Assembly: GCF_013602415.1 (NCBI RefSeq)
Contig: NZ_WPAG02000002.1
Location: forward strand, 4,653,480 to 4,717,479
Direction: 5' to 3'
DNA from: Rhodococcus sp. B50
GTDB lineage: Bacteria; Actinomycetota; Actinomycetes; Mycobacteriales; Mycobacteriaceae
DNA: 64,000 nucleotides
Shown: one piece after another, positions 26,906 to 34,413 of the stretch
Layout of the letters: every line of letters starts with the position of its first letter
Position numbering within the stretch: the stretch's first letter is position 1
The notes under the pieces: generated by a model
Databases searched by the model: none
What the model was told of the DNA's origin: nothing
What the model saw: the letters and a program-made list of their open reading frames with translations, nothing else
Position numbers and translations under genes: made by a program

Positions 26906-27778
26906 TTACACGCGGCTCGGTTGCAGCACGTCGCGGAGCACGGCGGCGAAGGCTCCGGGGTCGCCGGGCATACCCTGCTCGGCGCCCATGAAGCCACCGT
27001 GGTCGCCGGGGAACAGCGTCGGGGTGGTGCCGAGCCGGTCGGCGAGTGCCGCTGCGGTCCGCCCGCACAGTTGACGCGTCGACTCGCGGCCACCCGCGAG
27101 GACGATGCGCGTGGACGCGTTCGCCAGAGCGTCGAGATCGGGGTGGTAGCCCGTGCCCGACAACCAGTTCTGGCTCAACAGCACGTCGTCGCGGGTTCCG
27201 TCGTCTTCGGTGGGCAGACCGAAGTCGGCCGGATTCGGGGCGGGACGATCGAGATAATCGGAGGTCAGTTCGCCCTCGTAGCTGATCAGTGCGATGAACT
27301 TGGCCATGGCAGGGCCGGTGCCGCCGTGCTGATAGGTGTCGTAGATGTCGTCGCGTACCGCTTCGGCCTGGACGCGATCGGGCAGCAGTCCGATGATCGG
27401 CGGTTCGTGCGCGACCAGCGTGCGCACCTGTTCCGGATGCCGCGAGACGAGTTCGAGCGCGTTCACCGCACCGCCGCTGCTGGCGAAGACGTCGACGGGG
27501 CCGAGATCGAGTTCGACCAGGAGCCGGTGCAGGTCGTCGGCGTGCAGCGCGGGGGTGGACTGCATCGACGTGTCGGTGCGCATGCCCCGGCCCGTGCCGC
27601 GCGGGTCGTAGGTGATCACCGTCCGGTCGTCGAAGAATGAGGCGAGGGTGGTGAAGCCACTCGCGTCCATAGGAGATCCGGCGAGAAGCAGCGGAGTTGT
27701 GTCGCCGGGGAGCGGGCGGATGTCGTAGACGAGTGTCGCACCGGGGACTTCGAGCGTGCGGGTGACGGGTTCGGTCAT
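26906..27778 (-). CDS. alpha/beta hydrolase
   Basis: The 290-residue enzyme has the alpha/beta hydrolase core: TYDPRGTGRGMR after the oxyanion strand, the nucleophile elbow VFASSGGAVNALEL (serine near residue 95), an Asp in ASTRIVLAGGRES and the catalytic His in FPGDHGGFMG. Its C-terminal GDHGGF layout is frequent among actinobacterial hydrolases of unknown substrate. The start has AAGGAG 6 bases upstream. It heads a three-gene minus-strand group with DUF899 and the EVE/PUA-like gene. A micro-ORF and a terminator hairpin precede it. Confidence 0.88.
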   Translation of the reverse strand: MTEPVTRTLEVPGATLVYDIRPLPGDTTPLLLAGSPMDASGFTTLASFFDDRTVITYDPRGTGRGMRTDTSMQSTPALHADDLHRLLVELDLGPVDVFASSGGAVNALELVSRHPEQVRTLVAHEPPIIGLLPDRVQAEAVRDDIYDTYQHGGTGPAMAKFIALISYEGELTSDYLDRPAPNPADFGLPTEDDGTRDDVLLSQNWLSGTGYHPDLDALANASTRIVLAGGRESTRQLCGRTAAALADRLGTTPTLFPGDHGGFMGAEQGMPGDPGAFAAVLRDVLQPSRV

Positions 27779-27848
27779 GTCGGCTCCTTCGCGGGTCGGT
27801 GACTGTACCGACCCGCGCCGACCGGAAAATTCATCGCACAAACGACGG

Positions 27849-27876
27849 CGTCCGCACCCATCGGTGGGTGCGGACG
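27849..27876. terminator. hairpin terminator after micro-ORF A
   Basis: A perfect 12-bp stem (CGTCCGCACCCA and complement) with a TCGG tetraloop lies 15 bases downstream of the micro-ORF stop and 70 bases upstream of the hydrolase start. Confidence 0.75.
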
Positions 27877-27890
27877 CGGCGTGCGCTGGC

Positions 27891-27956
27891 TCAGTGGGCG
27901 ATGTCCGGTGTTGCGGGCAGTCCGCCGAGGGGGAGCGCAAGAGATCCTAAGTGCAT
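27891..27956 (-). CDS. 21-aa micro-ORF A (MxLGSL family)
   Basis: A 22-codon frame begins with ATG, has GGAGG 8 bases upstream and ends in TGA before a strong hairpin. The product begins MHLGSLALPLGGLPATP. It has the same length and 10 of 21 identical positions as micro-ORF B at 29449 (MLLGSLGFALVGLLAALG), including LGSL, GL and the downstream A and I. It is much less hydrophobic at its C-terminus than B. It follows the HxlR gene on the same strand. Function is unknown; a leader peptide or a small membrane-associated peptide are possible. Confidence 0.55.
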   Translation of the reverse strand: MHLGSLALPLGGLPATPDIAH

Positions 27957-28068
27957 ATGTGTTCCTCCTGTCGTTCGGGAATCCGGACTGCGTCCGCACC
28001 GGGACGCTGACCGAGGAGTACCCGTCGCTGCGCCGTGAAACCCTGCAGACGGTCGAGAATTCACTTCG

Positions 28069-28557
28069 TTACGTTTTCGTGCCCTCCGGGAGTTTCTGCG
28101 CGGTGGGACCCGGCCGGGTCTGCGACTCGCTCGGCCGCAGCGGCCCGTGGCCGTGCGCGCAGTGCACGATCGCTTCGACGGGAGCGCCGCAGTCGCGGTG
28201 CTCGATGAGCAGCGACGGACCGTCGGGATCGGCGCAGTACTTGTCGCCCCACCGGAGCAGGGCGACGAGGATCGGATAGAGATCGCGGCCCTTCTCGGTG
28301 AGCCGGTACTCGTTGCGGGTGCGGCGGCCTTCCTCGCGGTAGGGGACGGTGTCGAGGATGCCGGCGTCGACGAGGGTGCGCAGCCTGGCCGACAGCACGG
28401 GGTCGGAGATGCCGGTGTGCCGGCGCATCTGCTCGAAGCGTCGGACACCGTTGAACACTTCGCGTAGGACGATCATCGTCCACTTCTCGCCGATGACGTC
28501 CATGGTTCGCTGGACCGAGCAGTTGTCGGTGCTGTAGTCGAGCCACTGCATGCGCAT
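28069..28557 (-). CDS. HxlR family transcriptional regulator
   Basis: This 162-residue winged-helix regulator has the HxlR signature: CSVQRTMDVIGEKWTMIVLRE, then FEQMRRHTGISDPVLSARLRTL and NEYRLTEKGRDLYP. The C-terminal extension (CGAPVEAIVHCAHGHGPL) has Cys and His residues that could sense redox or metals. It is divergent from a thioesterase gene with an 83-bp gap holding a 28-bp imperfect palindrome over a promoter, which fits autoregulation and repression of the thioesterase. Confidence 0.93.
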   Translation of the reverse strand: MRMQWLDYSTDNCSVQRTMDVIGEKWTMIVLREVFNGVRRFEQMRRHTGISDPVLSARLRTLVDAGILDTVPYREEGRRTRNEYRLTEKGRDLYPILVALLRWGDKYCADPDGPSLLIEHRDCGAPVEAIVHCAHGHGPLRPSESQTRPGPTAQKLPEGTKT

Positions 28558-28576
28558 ATCGTAGCTGACTTAATCC

Positions 28577-28607
28577 TTGACAGTCAGCCCTCGGAGTGGC
28601 TAACTGT
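28577..28607 (+). promoter_or_regulatory. thioesterase promoter with overlapping HxlR operator
   Basis: TTGACA (28577-28582) is followed after 17 bases by CTAACT. An inverted repeat (ACAGT-C-AGCC ... GGCT-A-ACTGT, 28580-28607) spans the whole promoter between the divergent genes. Confidence 0.6.
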
Positions 28608-28640
28608 GGATGTCGAAGTCAGCGAGAGTGAGGAGTTGTC

Positions 28641-29054
28641 ATGACGGCAATCGAGGACTACGAGCGGAAGGCGCCGAGTCGCTTCGTCGAGGCGAGCGGC
28701 TTCGTCGTCGAGGAGGCCACCGGTACGAAGGTCACCGGATATGTCGATCTGGGACCCGACCATCACACCCCGTGGGGAGTCGTGCACGGCGGGCTCTACG
28801 CGACCATCGTCGAAAGTGCCGGCAGCATCGGCGCGAGCGCTGCCGTACTCGATCGCGGTCAGTTCGCCGTCGGCGTCAACAATTCGACCGACTTCCTGCG
28901 CTCGACCACGGGATGTCGCGCATCTGTCACCGCAGAACCGTTGCAGCAGGGGAGAACTCAGCAGCTGTGGCTGGTGATCATCACCGACACCGCGACCGGC
29001 AAGGTTCTCGCTCGTGGCCAGCTGCGACTGCAGAACATTCCGCTGCCGGAGTAA
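28641..29054 (+). CDS. PaaI family thioesterase
   Basis: The 137-residue single hotdog protein has GPDHHTPWGVVHGGLYATIVESAGS, the PaaI HGG motif and its helix, and FAVGVNNSTDFLRS, typical of acyl-CoA thioesterases clearing aryl- or acyl-CoA intermediates. It is divergent from the HxlR regulator, whose predicted operator covers its promoter. GAGGAG precedes the ATG. The exact thioester is unknown. Confidence 0.9.
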   Translation: MTAIEDYERKAPSRFVEASGFVVEEATGTKVTGYVDLGPDHHTPWGVVHGGLYATIVESAGSIGASAAVLDRGQFAVGVNNSTDFLRSTTGCRASVTAEPLQQGRTQQLWLVIITDTATGKVLARGQLRLQNIPLPE

Positions 29055-29089
29055 ACGTTTGCGCGCGTCGGCGCCGGGAATCCGTATCC

Positions 29090-29329
29090 ATGGCAAGCAT
29101 GGAACCGTTTCTCCCCATCAAGCACACAGGCTCGAACGAGATCGACGCGGCCGATCCGGGCCCGGGAGCGCCCGGCACCGATCCCGGACCTATGCCTTCG
29201 GGTGAGGACGTCGATCCCGAGATGGCGGAGCGGGAGAAAGAAGAATTCGAGAAGCGAATGGCCGAGAAGCGCCACGAGGACTCGGTTTTCCGAACTCCCG
29301 AGGTGCATCCGGATTCGTCCGAACGATGA
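29090..29329 (+). CDS. small charged hypothetical protein (79 aa)
   Basis: The product has a Gly/Pro/Asp-rich N-terminal half (DAADPGPGAPGTDPGP) and a highly charged helix (EMAEREKEEFEKRMAEKRHE) that may form a coiled coil. It lies 35 bases after the thioesterase on the same strand and ends at a strong terminator. ATG 29099 is an alternative start; neither has a strong ribosome-binding site. No function can be assigned. Confidence 0.6.
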   Translation: MASMEPFLPIKHTGSNEIDAADPGPGAPGTDPGPMPSGEDVDPEMAEREKEEFEKRMAEKRHEDSVFRTPEVHPDSSER

Positions 29330-29334
29330 CCGAG

Positions 29335-29367
29335 CCGCGCCCGCACACAGGGGGAGTGCGGGCGCGG
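29335..29367. terminator. bidirectional hairpin terminator
   Basis: A perfect 12-bp stem (CCGCGCCCGCAC and complement) with a 9-base loop separates the convergent charged-protein gene and micro-ORF B. Confidence 0.85.
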
Positions 29368-29383
29368 AGTCGGTCTGCGGCCG

Positions 29384-29449
29384 TCAGAGAATGATGCCCA
29401 GCGCAGCGAGCAGGCCGACGAGAGCGAAGCCGAGGGATCCGAGCAGCAT
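29384..29449 (-). CDS. 21-aa micro-ORF B, single hydrophobic helix
   Basis: The 22-codon frame has GGAGGT 5-6 bases before its ATG and a hairpin terminator 16 bases after its stop. The peptide (MLLGSLGFALVGLLAALG, then three aliphatic residues) is a complete hydrophobic helix of membrane-spanning length. It aligns without gaps with micro-ORF A at 27956. A ribosome-binding site, stop-proximal terminator and a second related copy make a real gene likely, but expression is unproven. Confidence 0.6.
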   Translation of the reverse strand: MLLGSLGFALVGLLAALGIIL

Positions 29450-29631
29450 GATGTACCTCCATTGTTGTTCGTACACTGGCATGTCCACGAGGGACGGTGC
29501 GGAAGTGGACGTGTCCGAGGACGTTTTGTTCACTCCCGCCTCATACGTCGCAACCGTCCCATTTGTTGTTACCCGGCATCAACAGCTGTGATTATTTTGT
29601 GATCTTGAAGTCCGATTCGCCCGAAATATCG

Positions 29632-30420
29632 TCACCTATGGGCGTTTTGAGCCTTTCCTCGTTCGATTACCGAAGCCCGCCGCTCGGCGACCCGCGACGG
29701 CGAGAACTCCCGCATCCACGCCTCGGAGGTCTGCTGCTCCACGCGCAGAGCGGGTTCGACGACGTGCTCCTCCGCGCGCCGGTACGACGCGAGCAGTGCC
29801 CGCACACCGGGCTGGTCGTTGCCGGCGATCGCCCGCGCAACCTCGAGTGTCGTGTCGAGGAGTTCGTCATGCGCGACCACCTGTGTCACCAGACCCACGC
29901 GCAGTGCCTCCTCGGCACTCACGAAGTTGCCGGACAGGCTCATGCGACGCGCGAAGCCCGGACCCACGGCCGCGGGCAGGCGCTGGGTGAGTCCCCAGCC
30001 CGGCAGGACACCGACGCGCGCGTGGGTGTCGGCGAACCGGGCGCGTTCGGACGCGATGAGGAAGTCGCACGCGAGCGCCATCTCGAGGCCGCCGGTGATA
30101 GCGGCACCGTTCACCGCGCCGATGATCGGCTTGGAGATCGGCGTCCACGGGTGACCGACCGGGAGGTCGGCGCCCGAGACCAGCGAGAGGTTGCCTCCAC
30201 TCTCTCCGAGTTCCTGCAGGTCGAGTCCGGCGCAGAAGGCCGGATCGGTGCCGGTGAGGACGACGACGCTCGTCGCGTCGTCCACATCCGCTGCGGCGAG
30301 CTCGGTGCGCAGTGCGTCGATGAGCGCCGAGCTCAGCGCGTTCCGCGCCTCCGGACGGTTGAAGGTGAGGATGCGGACGGCGTCGCGCTGCTCGACGAGC
30401 AGGATCTCTTCGGAAGTCAT
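29632..30420 (-). CDS. enoyl-CoA hydratase/isomerase family protein
   Basis: The 262-residue crotonase-fold enzyme hydrates or isomerises an enoyl-CoA. Visible are the first oxyanion-hole segment PEARNALSSALID, the second one GAVNGAAITGGLEMALACDF, and the active-site region FADTHARVGVLPGWGLTQRLP. The Gly at the usual first catalytic Glu position (PGWGLT) suggests the paired-Glu hydratase site is not complete, so an isomerase or other crotonase chemistry is possible. It lies alone downstream of the CotH operon on the same strand, with a 40-base gap. Confidence 0.85.
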   Translation of the reverse strand: MTSEEILLVEQRDAVRILTFNRPEARNALSSALIDALRTELAAADVDDATSVVVLTGTDPAFCAGLDLQELGESGGNLSLVSGADLPVGHPWTPISKPIIGAVNGAAITGGLEMALACDFLIASERARFADTHARVGVLPGWGLTQRLPAAVGPGFARRMSLSGNFVSAEEALRVGLVTQVVAHDELLDTTLEVARAIAGNDQPGVRALLASYRRAEEHVVEPALRVEQQTSEAWMREFSPSRVAERRASVIERGKAQNAHR

Positions 30421-30460
30421 GGGCCGACAGTATCCGTAACTTCAGTGGACCCGCCCCCAC

Positions 30461-32023
30461 TCAGCGGGGCTGGATCCACTGAAGCTGTGCCTGCGCACGT
30501 TCTTCGATCCACGAGCGCATCGAGTCGACGCTCTCCTGCAGCGCCTCTGCAGTGAGCCCGTCGGAGGTCGGCACCGACGCCGCCACCTCGTCGAGGACCT
30601 CGAGTGCCAGACCGTTGCCGTAGATCTGCTCGGACAGCTCCCGGTACGCCTCGTGGTAGGCCCCCGTGAAGGCGTCGGAGTCGAGGAAGCGGGTCTTCAG
30701 GGTGTTGCCGCCGCCAAGTCCGCGACCTTCGCCGTCACCTTCCGGCATTCCGGGTGGCATGCCCTGTGGGGGACCGCCGCCCGGGGGCATTCCCTGCGAC
30801 GCGCCGACCTCGGTGTTTCCTCCGGGAGCACCCGGTCCCATGCCGCCCGTCGTGGAGACGGTGTCGTCGGGACCGGCAGAAGTGTCGCCCTGCATGGCCA
30901 TGTTCAGATCCCACGAGACCACCGACAGCTTCTTCGTGTCGAGGTCGTACCAGAGGTAGTAGTTCTGGCCCGGCCCGGCCATGTCGTCCCCGTTGACGAG
31001 CAGGTTCTGGGTGGCGACGTAGCGGGCGAAGGAGTCGACGTCGACCCGGTCGGCCAGGTGCGCGTCGAACTCTGCGTCGTCGGCCGAGTCCAGCCACTTC
31101 AAGAAGCTGATGATCGGCTGCAGCGTGCCCGAGTCGGCGGCATTGATCTGCTCGAACTGTTCGGAGTAGTCCGACTGGTCGTCGCCGACGTACTCGAAGC
31201 GTGACGACGCATCGGCCTTGTAGAGATAGCCGGGGGAGTCGAACAATGAGTTGGCGTACTGCTCGTCCGGATGCTCGAGCACCAGACGCGTGACGGTGGC
31301 ACTGTCGTTGACCGAGTACACCGTGTACGCGTACCGCTGAGTGGGTTGCTCGGTCTCGGCGGTGAGAGACAACGCCATCGCCTCGTTGATCACCGGCGAG
31401 CCCGGCCGCACCGACAGTTCGGTCATGCCCTGATAGGCGCGACCGTCGACGTACTTGTCGAAGCGGATCAGCAACGGCAGCGACGTAGGATCCTCCGGAT
31501 CCACCTGCGCCATGCCCTCCATGCCGGGCGGGTCCTGTGCCGGATCGAATCCTTCGGGCAACTCGAAGCCCTCGGGTAGTTCGAACCCTTCCGGAGCTCC
31601 GAGCCCAACCGGGCCGTCGCCGTTCTCGTCCTGCAGGCCACGCAGCGTCGAGTTGCCCTTCAGGCGCACCCCCACGTCGTCGATGCGGGTGCCGTCGATG
31701 ACGACATCGGCGACCACCCATTCCTTGTCGCCGTCCTCCTGATATGCGGAGATCATGTCGTCGTACTCGGCGTCGCCGATCTCGACCGACAGCTCGTGCG
31801 GGACGGAGCTGTCGAACAGATCGACTGCGCCGGCGACGTTCTCGGTGATCTCCGAGGAGATGATGGTCGGATCGCCGGTGATGTAGGGCCGCACGCGTGT
31901 CGCTCCGAAGGCGGTGGCCACGATCGCGACGAACGCGATGAACGCCACCGGCAGTTTCCAGTGCTGACGCAGCGAGGCCGGTATCCGGTGCCGCAAACGG
32001 CGCCGCGGGGTCGGTGCCGTCAT
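30461..32023 (-). CDS. CotH kinase family protein
   Basis: The roughly 520-residue protein has one N-terminal membrane anchor (LPVAFIAFVAIVATAFGATR) and an exported CotH domain. CotH proteins are atypical kinases that phosphorylate secreted or spore-coat proteins. Key segments are VGVRLKGNSTLRG (nucleotide-binding region), ADASSRFEYVG and SVVSWDLNMAMQ with the metal-binding Asp. Odd features are a near-tandem repeat PEGFELPEGFELPEGFD and a Gly/Pro/Met-rich insertion around residues 385-425 (QGMPPGGGPPQGMPPG). ATG 32023 overlaps the stop of the DUF4956 gene; GTG 32026 is one codon earlier. It is the third gene of a conserved set with DUF4956 and a polyphosphate polymerase. Confidence 0.9.
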   Translation of the reverse strand: MTAPTPRRRLRHRIPASLRQHWKLPVAFIAFVAIVATAFGATRVRPYITGDPTIISSEITENVAGAVDLFDSSVPHELSVEIGDAEYDDMISAYQEDGDKEWVVADVVIDGTRIDDVGVRLKGNSTLRGLQDENGDGPVGLGAPEGFELPEGFELPEGFDPAQDPPGMEGMAQVDPEDPTSLPLLIRFDKYVDGRAYQGMTELSVRPGSPVINEAMALSLTAETEQPTQRYAYTVYSVNDSATVTRLVLEHPDEQYANSLFDSPGYLYKADASSRFEYVGDDQSDYSEQFEQINAADSGTLQPIISFLKWLDSADDAEFDAHLADRVDVDSFARYVATQNLLVNGDDMAGPGQNYYLWYDLDTKKLSVVSWDLNMAMQGDTSAGPDDTVSTTGGMGPGAPGGNTEVGASQGMPPGGGPPQGMPPGMPEGDGEGRGLGGGNTLKTRFLDSDAFTGAYHEAYRELSEQIYGNGLALEVLDEVAASVPTSDGLTAEALQESVDSMRSWIEERAQAQLQWIQPR

Positions 32024-32700
32024 CACAGGTCGGTCTGGTCGTATCCGGTCAGGACGGTCACCCGCTGGCCGGCGTTGACGGTGCCGAGGGCGGAGATCAG
32101 ATCATTGGAGCTCGTGCCCTTCTTCAGCCGAGCCGTGTAGTACAGCTCCACCAGAGCGCCGGCGCGGACGGATTCGGTGGACACCAGCTCGTATTCATTA
32201 CAGTGCTCGATGAGTACGTCCTCGACGGTGGCGGCGTAGGCCGGCTCCGGCGGCACCTGCACCTTGACCACCTGGCGTTGCACGTCGAGCTTGAACCAGT
32301 CGAACTTGTTCATGATCAGCAGCACGAGGCAGATCGCGACCGTCGCTGCGATGGCGAGCACGTAGAAGCGGGTACCGGTGGTCATGCCGATGGCCATCAC
32401 CAGGAAGATGAACCCGACATCGCGAGTTTCCTTGATGGCGTTGCGGAATCGAACCACCGACAGTGCGCCGACGAGAGCGAACGCCCGCGCGATGTTCGAG
32501 CCGACCACCAGCATGATGAGCGCGATGACCATGCCGACGATCACCAGCGTCTGTACATAGGACTGGCTGTAGGAGACGTTCTTGTGGGTGTAGCGGTAGA
32601 CCCACGCGATCACGCTCGACAGCACGAACGACAACGCCAGCGACACCACGATGTCGAAGGTCGTGAACGTGCCACTGAGGTCCTGGAAATCGAAATTCAT
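32023..32700 (-). CDS. DUF4956 membrane protein
   Basis: The 225-residue protein has three or four membrane helices (IVVSLALSFVLSSVIAWVY, TLVIVGMVIALIMLVV, VGFIFLVMAIGMTTG, VLAIAATVAICLVLLIM) with ALSVVRFRNAIKETRD between, the diagnostic DUF4956 segment, and a soluble C-terminal domain (VELYYTARLKKGTSSNDLI). Its role is unknown, but it is repeatedly found with VTC-like polymerases and CotH kinases, exactly as here. AAGGACGG precedes the ATG. It overlaps the CotH start, which indicates coupled translation. Confidence 0.9.
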   Translation of the reverse strand: MNFDFQDLSGTFTTFDIVVSLALSFVLSSVIAWVYRYTHKNVSYSQSYVQTLVIVGMVIALIMLVVGSNIARAFALVGALSVVRFRNAIKETRDVGFIFLVMAIGMTTGTRFYVLAIAATVAICLVLLIMNKFDWFKLDVQRQVVKVQVPPEPAYAATVEDVLIEHCNEYELVSTESVRAGALVELYYTARLKKGTSSNDLISALGTVNAGQRVTVLTGYDQTDL

Positions 32701-32728
32701 ATCCGTCCTTGATTCGGAGAAGGGAAGG

Positions 32729-33571
32729 TCAGCGAACCGGAATCGGTTCGGTGGAACGAAGATCGGCGGGCACTCGCGTGTCGAAACCGTCCGGCAACAC
32801 CAGCTCCGGTGCACCGAAACGCGATCGAGGCGCAAGCCCGAATGCCTCGACCGACTGGCAGTACTTCGACACCCGGATCACCGACATGCCCAGCCGCGCC
32901 GTCAGATCCGTCGCCCAGTACGGGACACGTTCGTTGGCCTTGAGCTCCACGATGGCCAGCTTCGGCGGAATGATGAACCGGTTCCCGGCGCCGGACGCGA
33001 AGTGGAAGTCGCGGTCGCGGCCGTGCACCTTGTGGTCGATCGTCACGCGCAAACCGAGGTCGGCGTCGCGGCCGACGAACGCCTCGCGCAGATAACCGGT
33101 CGTCACGATCGGTCGCAGATCCAGGTTCCCCAGGAGACCGGAGACCTCGTCGACGAACGGCCGCTGCGAGTCGTCGCACTCGATGTCCTCGCGCCCGTTC
33201 AGCCACCGCAGCGCGACACCGTAGGGCAGGGCGATGCGACGTTTCTGCGTCACCCGGTTGACGCGCTGCTTGATCTCGACCTGCACCGGAGTGTCGTCGG
33301 TGCACGCGGCCGGATCCCCGTAGAGGCGCATACGCACCTTGCGGCGGAACTTCAGCCCCTCGATCTTCTCCCAGTAGAAACGCAGATCCGCGGTGTCGTA
33401 GTACAGCGACGTCACCGGATAGCCCCCGTGTGGGGAGTACGGATCGGTGTCCATCCGGGCGGCGAGCTCGCGCCGTAGTTCGGGCACCTTCATCTCGTCG
33501 ACGAAATACTTGATCTCGTACCGGTTGAACGCGTGCAGTCTGCTCGCGGTCTGCTGATAGCCGTTGTTCAC
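32729..33571 (-). CDS. VTC-domain polyphosphate polymerase
   Basis: The 280-residue protein has the triphosphate-tunnel fold of the VTC domain, which makes polyphosphate from ATP in eukaryotic Vtc4 and bacterial relatives. Features are FNRYEIKYFVDE with the family ExK motif, VTSLYYDTADLRFY, the basic strands KFRRKVRMRLYG and PVQVEIKQRVNRVTQKRR, and LAIVELKANERVP plus SKYCQSV near the end. GTG 33571 is chosen tentatively; GTGs at 33577 and 33586 are in frame and none has a good ribosome-binding site. It starts the operon with DUF4956 and CotH and is divergent from a two-component system. Confidence 0.88.
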   Translation of the reverse strand: MNNGYQQTASRLHAFNRYEIKYFVDEMKVPELRRELAARMDTDPYSPHGGYPVTSLYYDTADLRFYWEKIEGLKFRRKVRMRLYGDPAACTDDTPVQVEIKQRVNRVTQKRRIALPYGVALRWLNGREDIECDDSQRPFVDEVSGLLGNLDLRPIVTTGYLREAFVGRDADLGLRVTIDHKVHGRDRDFHFASGAGNRFIIPPKLAIVELKANERVPYWATDLTARLGMSVIRVSKYCQSVEAFGLAPRSRFGAPELVLPDGFDTRVPADLRSTEPIPVR

Positions 33572-33593
33572 CCCCACAGCACACACTCGTGAT

Positions 33594-33670
33594 CTCGAGG
33601 TTCCGTGGAGTTCTCCTGGCAACTTCCTGACAATCGGAAAGCTCACAGGAACCTGCCAGGAAACCTCGAG
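33594..33670. promoter_or_regulatory. large nested palindrome, probable response-regulator operator
   Basis: Between the divergent polymerase operon and the response regulator are outer arms CTCGAGGTTCC (33594-33604) and GGAAACCTCGAG (33659-33670), and inner arms TCCTGGCA-AC-TTCCTG (33614-33629) and CAGGAA-CC-TGCCAGGA (33646-33661). Each inner arm is also a direct repeat with about 10-11-bp period, as OmpR-type regulators bind. Confidence 0.6.
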
Positions 33671-33704
33671 CGGGGTACCAGCCCTACCCGCGACAATCGA
33701 AGTC

Positions 33705-34413
33705 GTGACCGACCGGATTCCCGAAGCGCGCGTGCTCGTCGTCGACGACGAGCCGAGCATCGTCGAACTGCTGTCCGTGAGCCTCAAGTTCCAGGGCTTC
33801 GCGGTAGAGACCGCGAGCAACCGGGGCAGAGGGCCTCGACACGGCGCGACGTTTCCGGCCCGACGCGGTGATCCTCGACGTGATGATGCCCGGCATGGAC
33901 GGCATGGGCATGCTGCGCCGCCTGCGCGCCGACGGCATCGACGCACCCGTACTGTTCCTCACCGCGAAGGACGCGGTGGAAGACAAGGTCGTGGGCCTGA
34001 CGCTCGGCGCAGACGACTACGTCACCAAACCGTTCAGCCTCGAAGAGGTCATCGCCCGGCTGCGCACCATTTTGCGTCGCGCCGGCACGGTGTCCGAGGC
34101 CGAACGCAGTTCCCGCATCACCTTCGCCGACCTCGAACTCGACGAGGACACCCATGAGGTGTTCAAGGCCGGCACGCCGGTGTCGTTGTCGCCCACCGAG
34201 TTCACGCTGCTGCGGTACTTCATGCTCAACGCCGGCACAGTGCTGAGCAAACCCCGCATCCTCGAGCACGTGTGGAACTACGACTTCGGTGGTGAGGTGG
34301 GGGTGGTCGAGTCGTACGTGTCGTATCTGCGCCGCAAGGTCGATACCGGCGACGTTCCCCTCATCCATACCGTGCGCGGCGTCGGATACGTGATGCGGGA
34401 ACCCCGCACATGA
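33705..34413 (+). pseudogene. OmpR family response regulator with +1 frameshift
   Basis: The receiver domain starts at GTG 33705 (ARVLVVDDEPSIVELLS) and is in one frame until about 33820. The rest (AEGLDTARRFRPD, VILDVMMPGMDG with the phospho-acceptor Asp, LFLTAKDAVEDKV, GADDYVTKPF and a winged-helix domain ending HTVRGVGYVMR) is in another frame. One extra base, most simply in the GGGG run at 33823-33826, explains the shift; the total length is one base over a multiple of three. The sensor kinase that follows overlaps by ATGA and is intact. This is either a recent inactivation or a sequencing error in a G run. Confidence 0.85.

Noticed and set aside
27891-27956. Micro-ORF A as a mycofactocin-like or RiPP precursor
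   Set aside because: No radical SAM, peptide-modifying or transporter genes nearby, and the C-terminus lacks the mycofactocin precursor ending.
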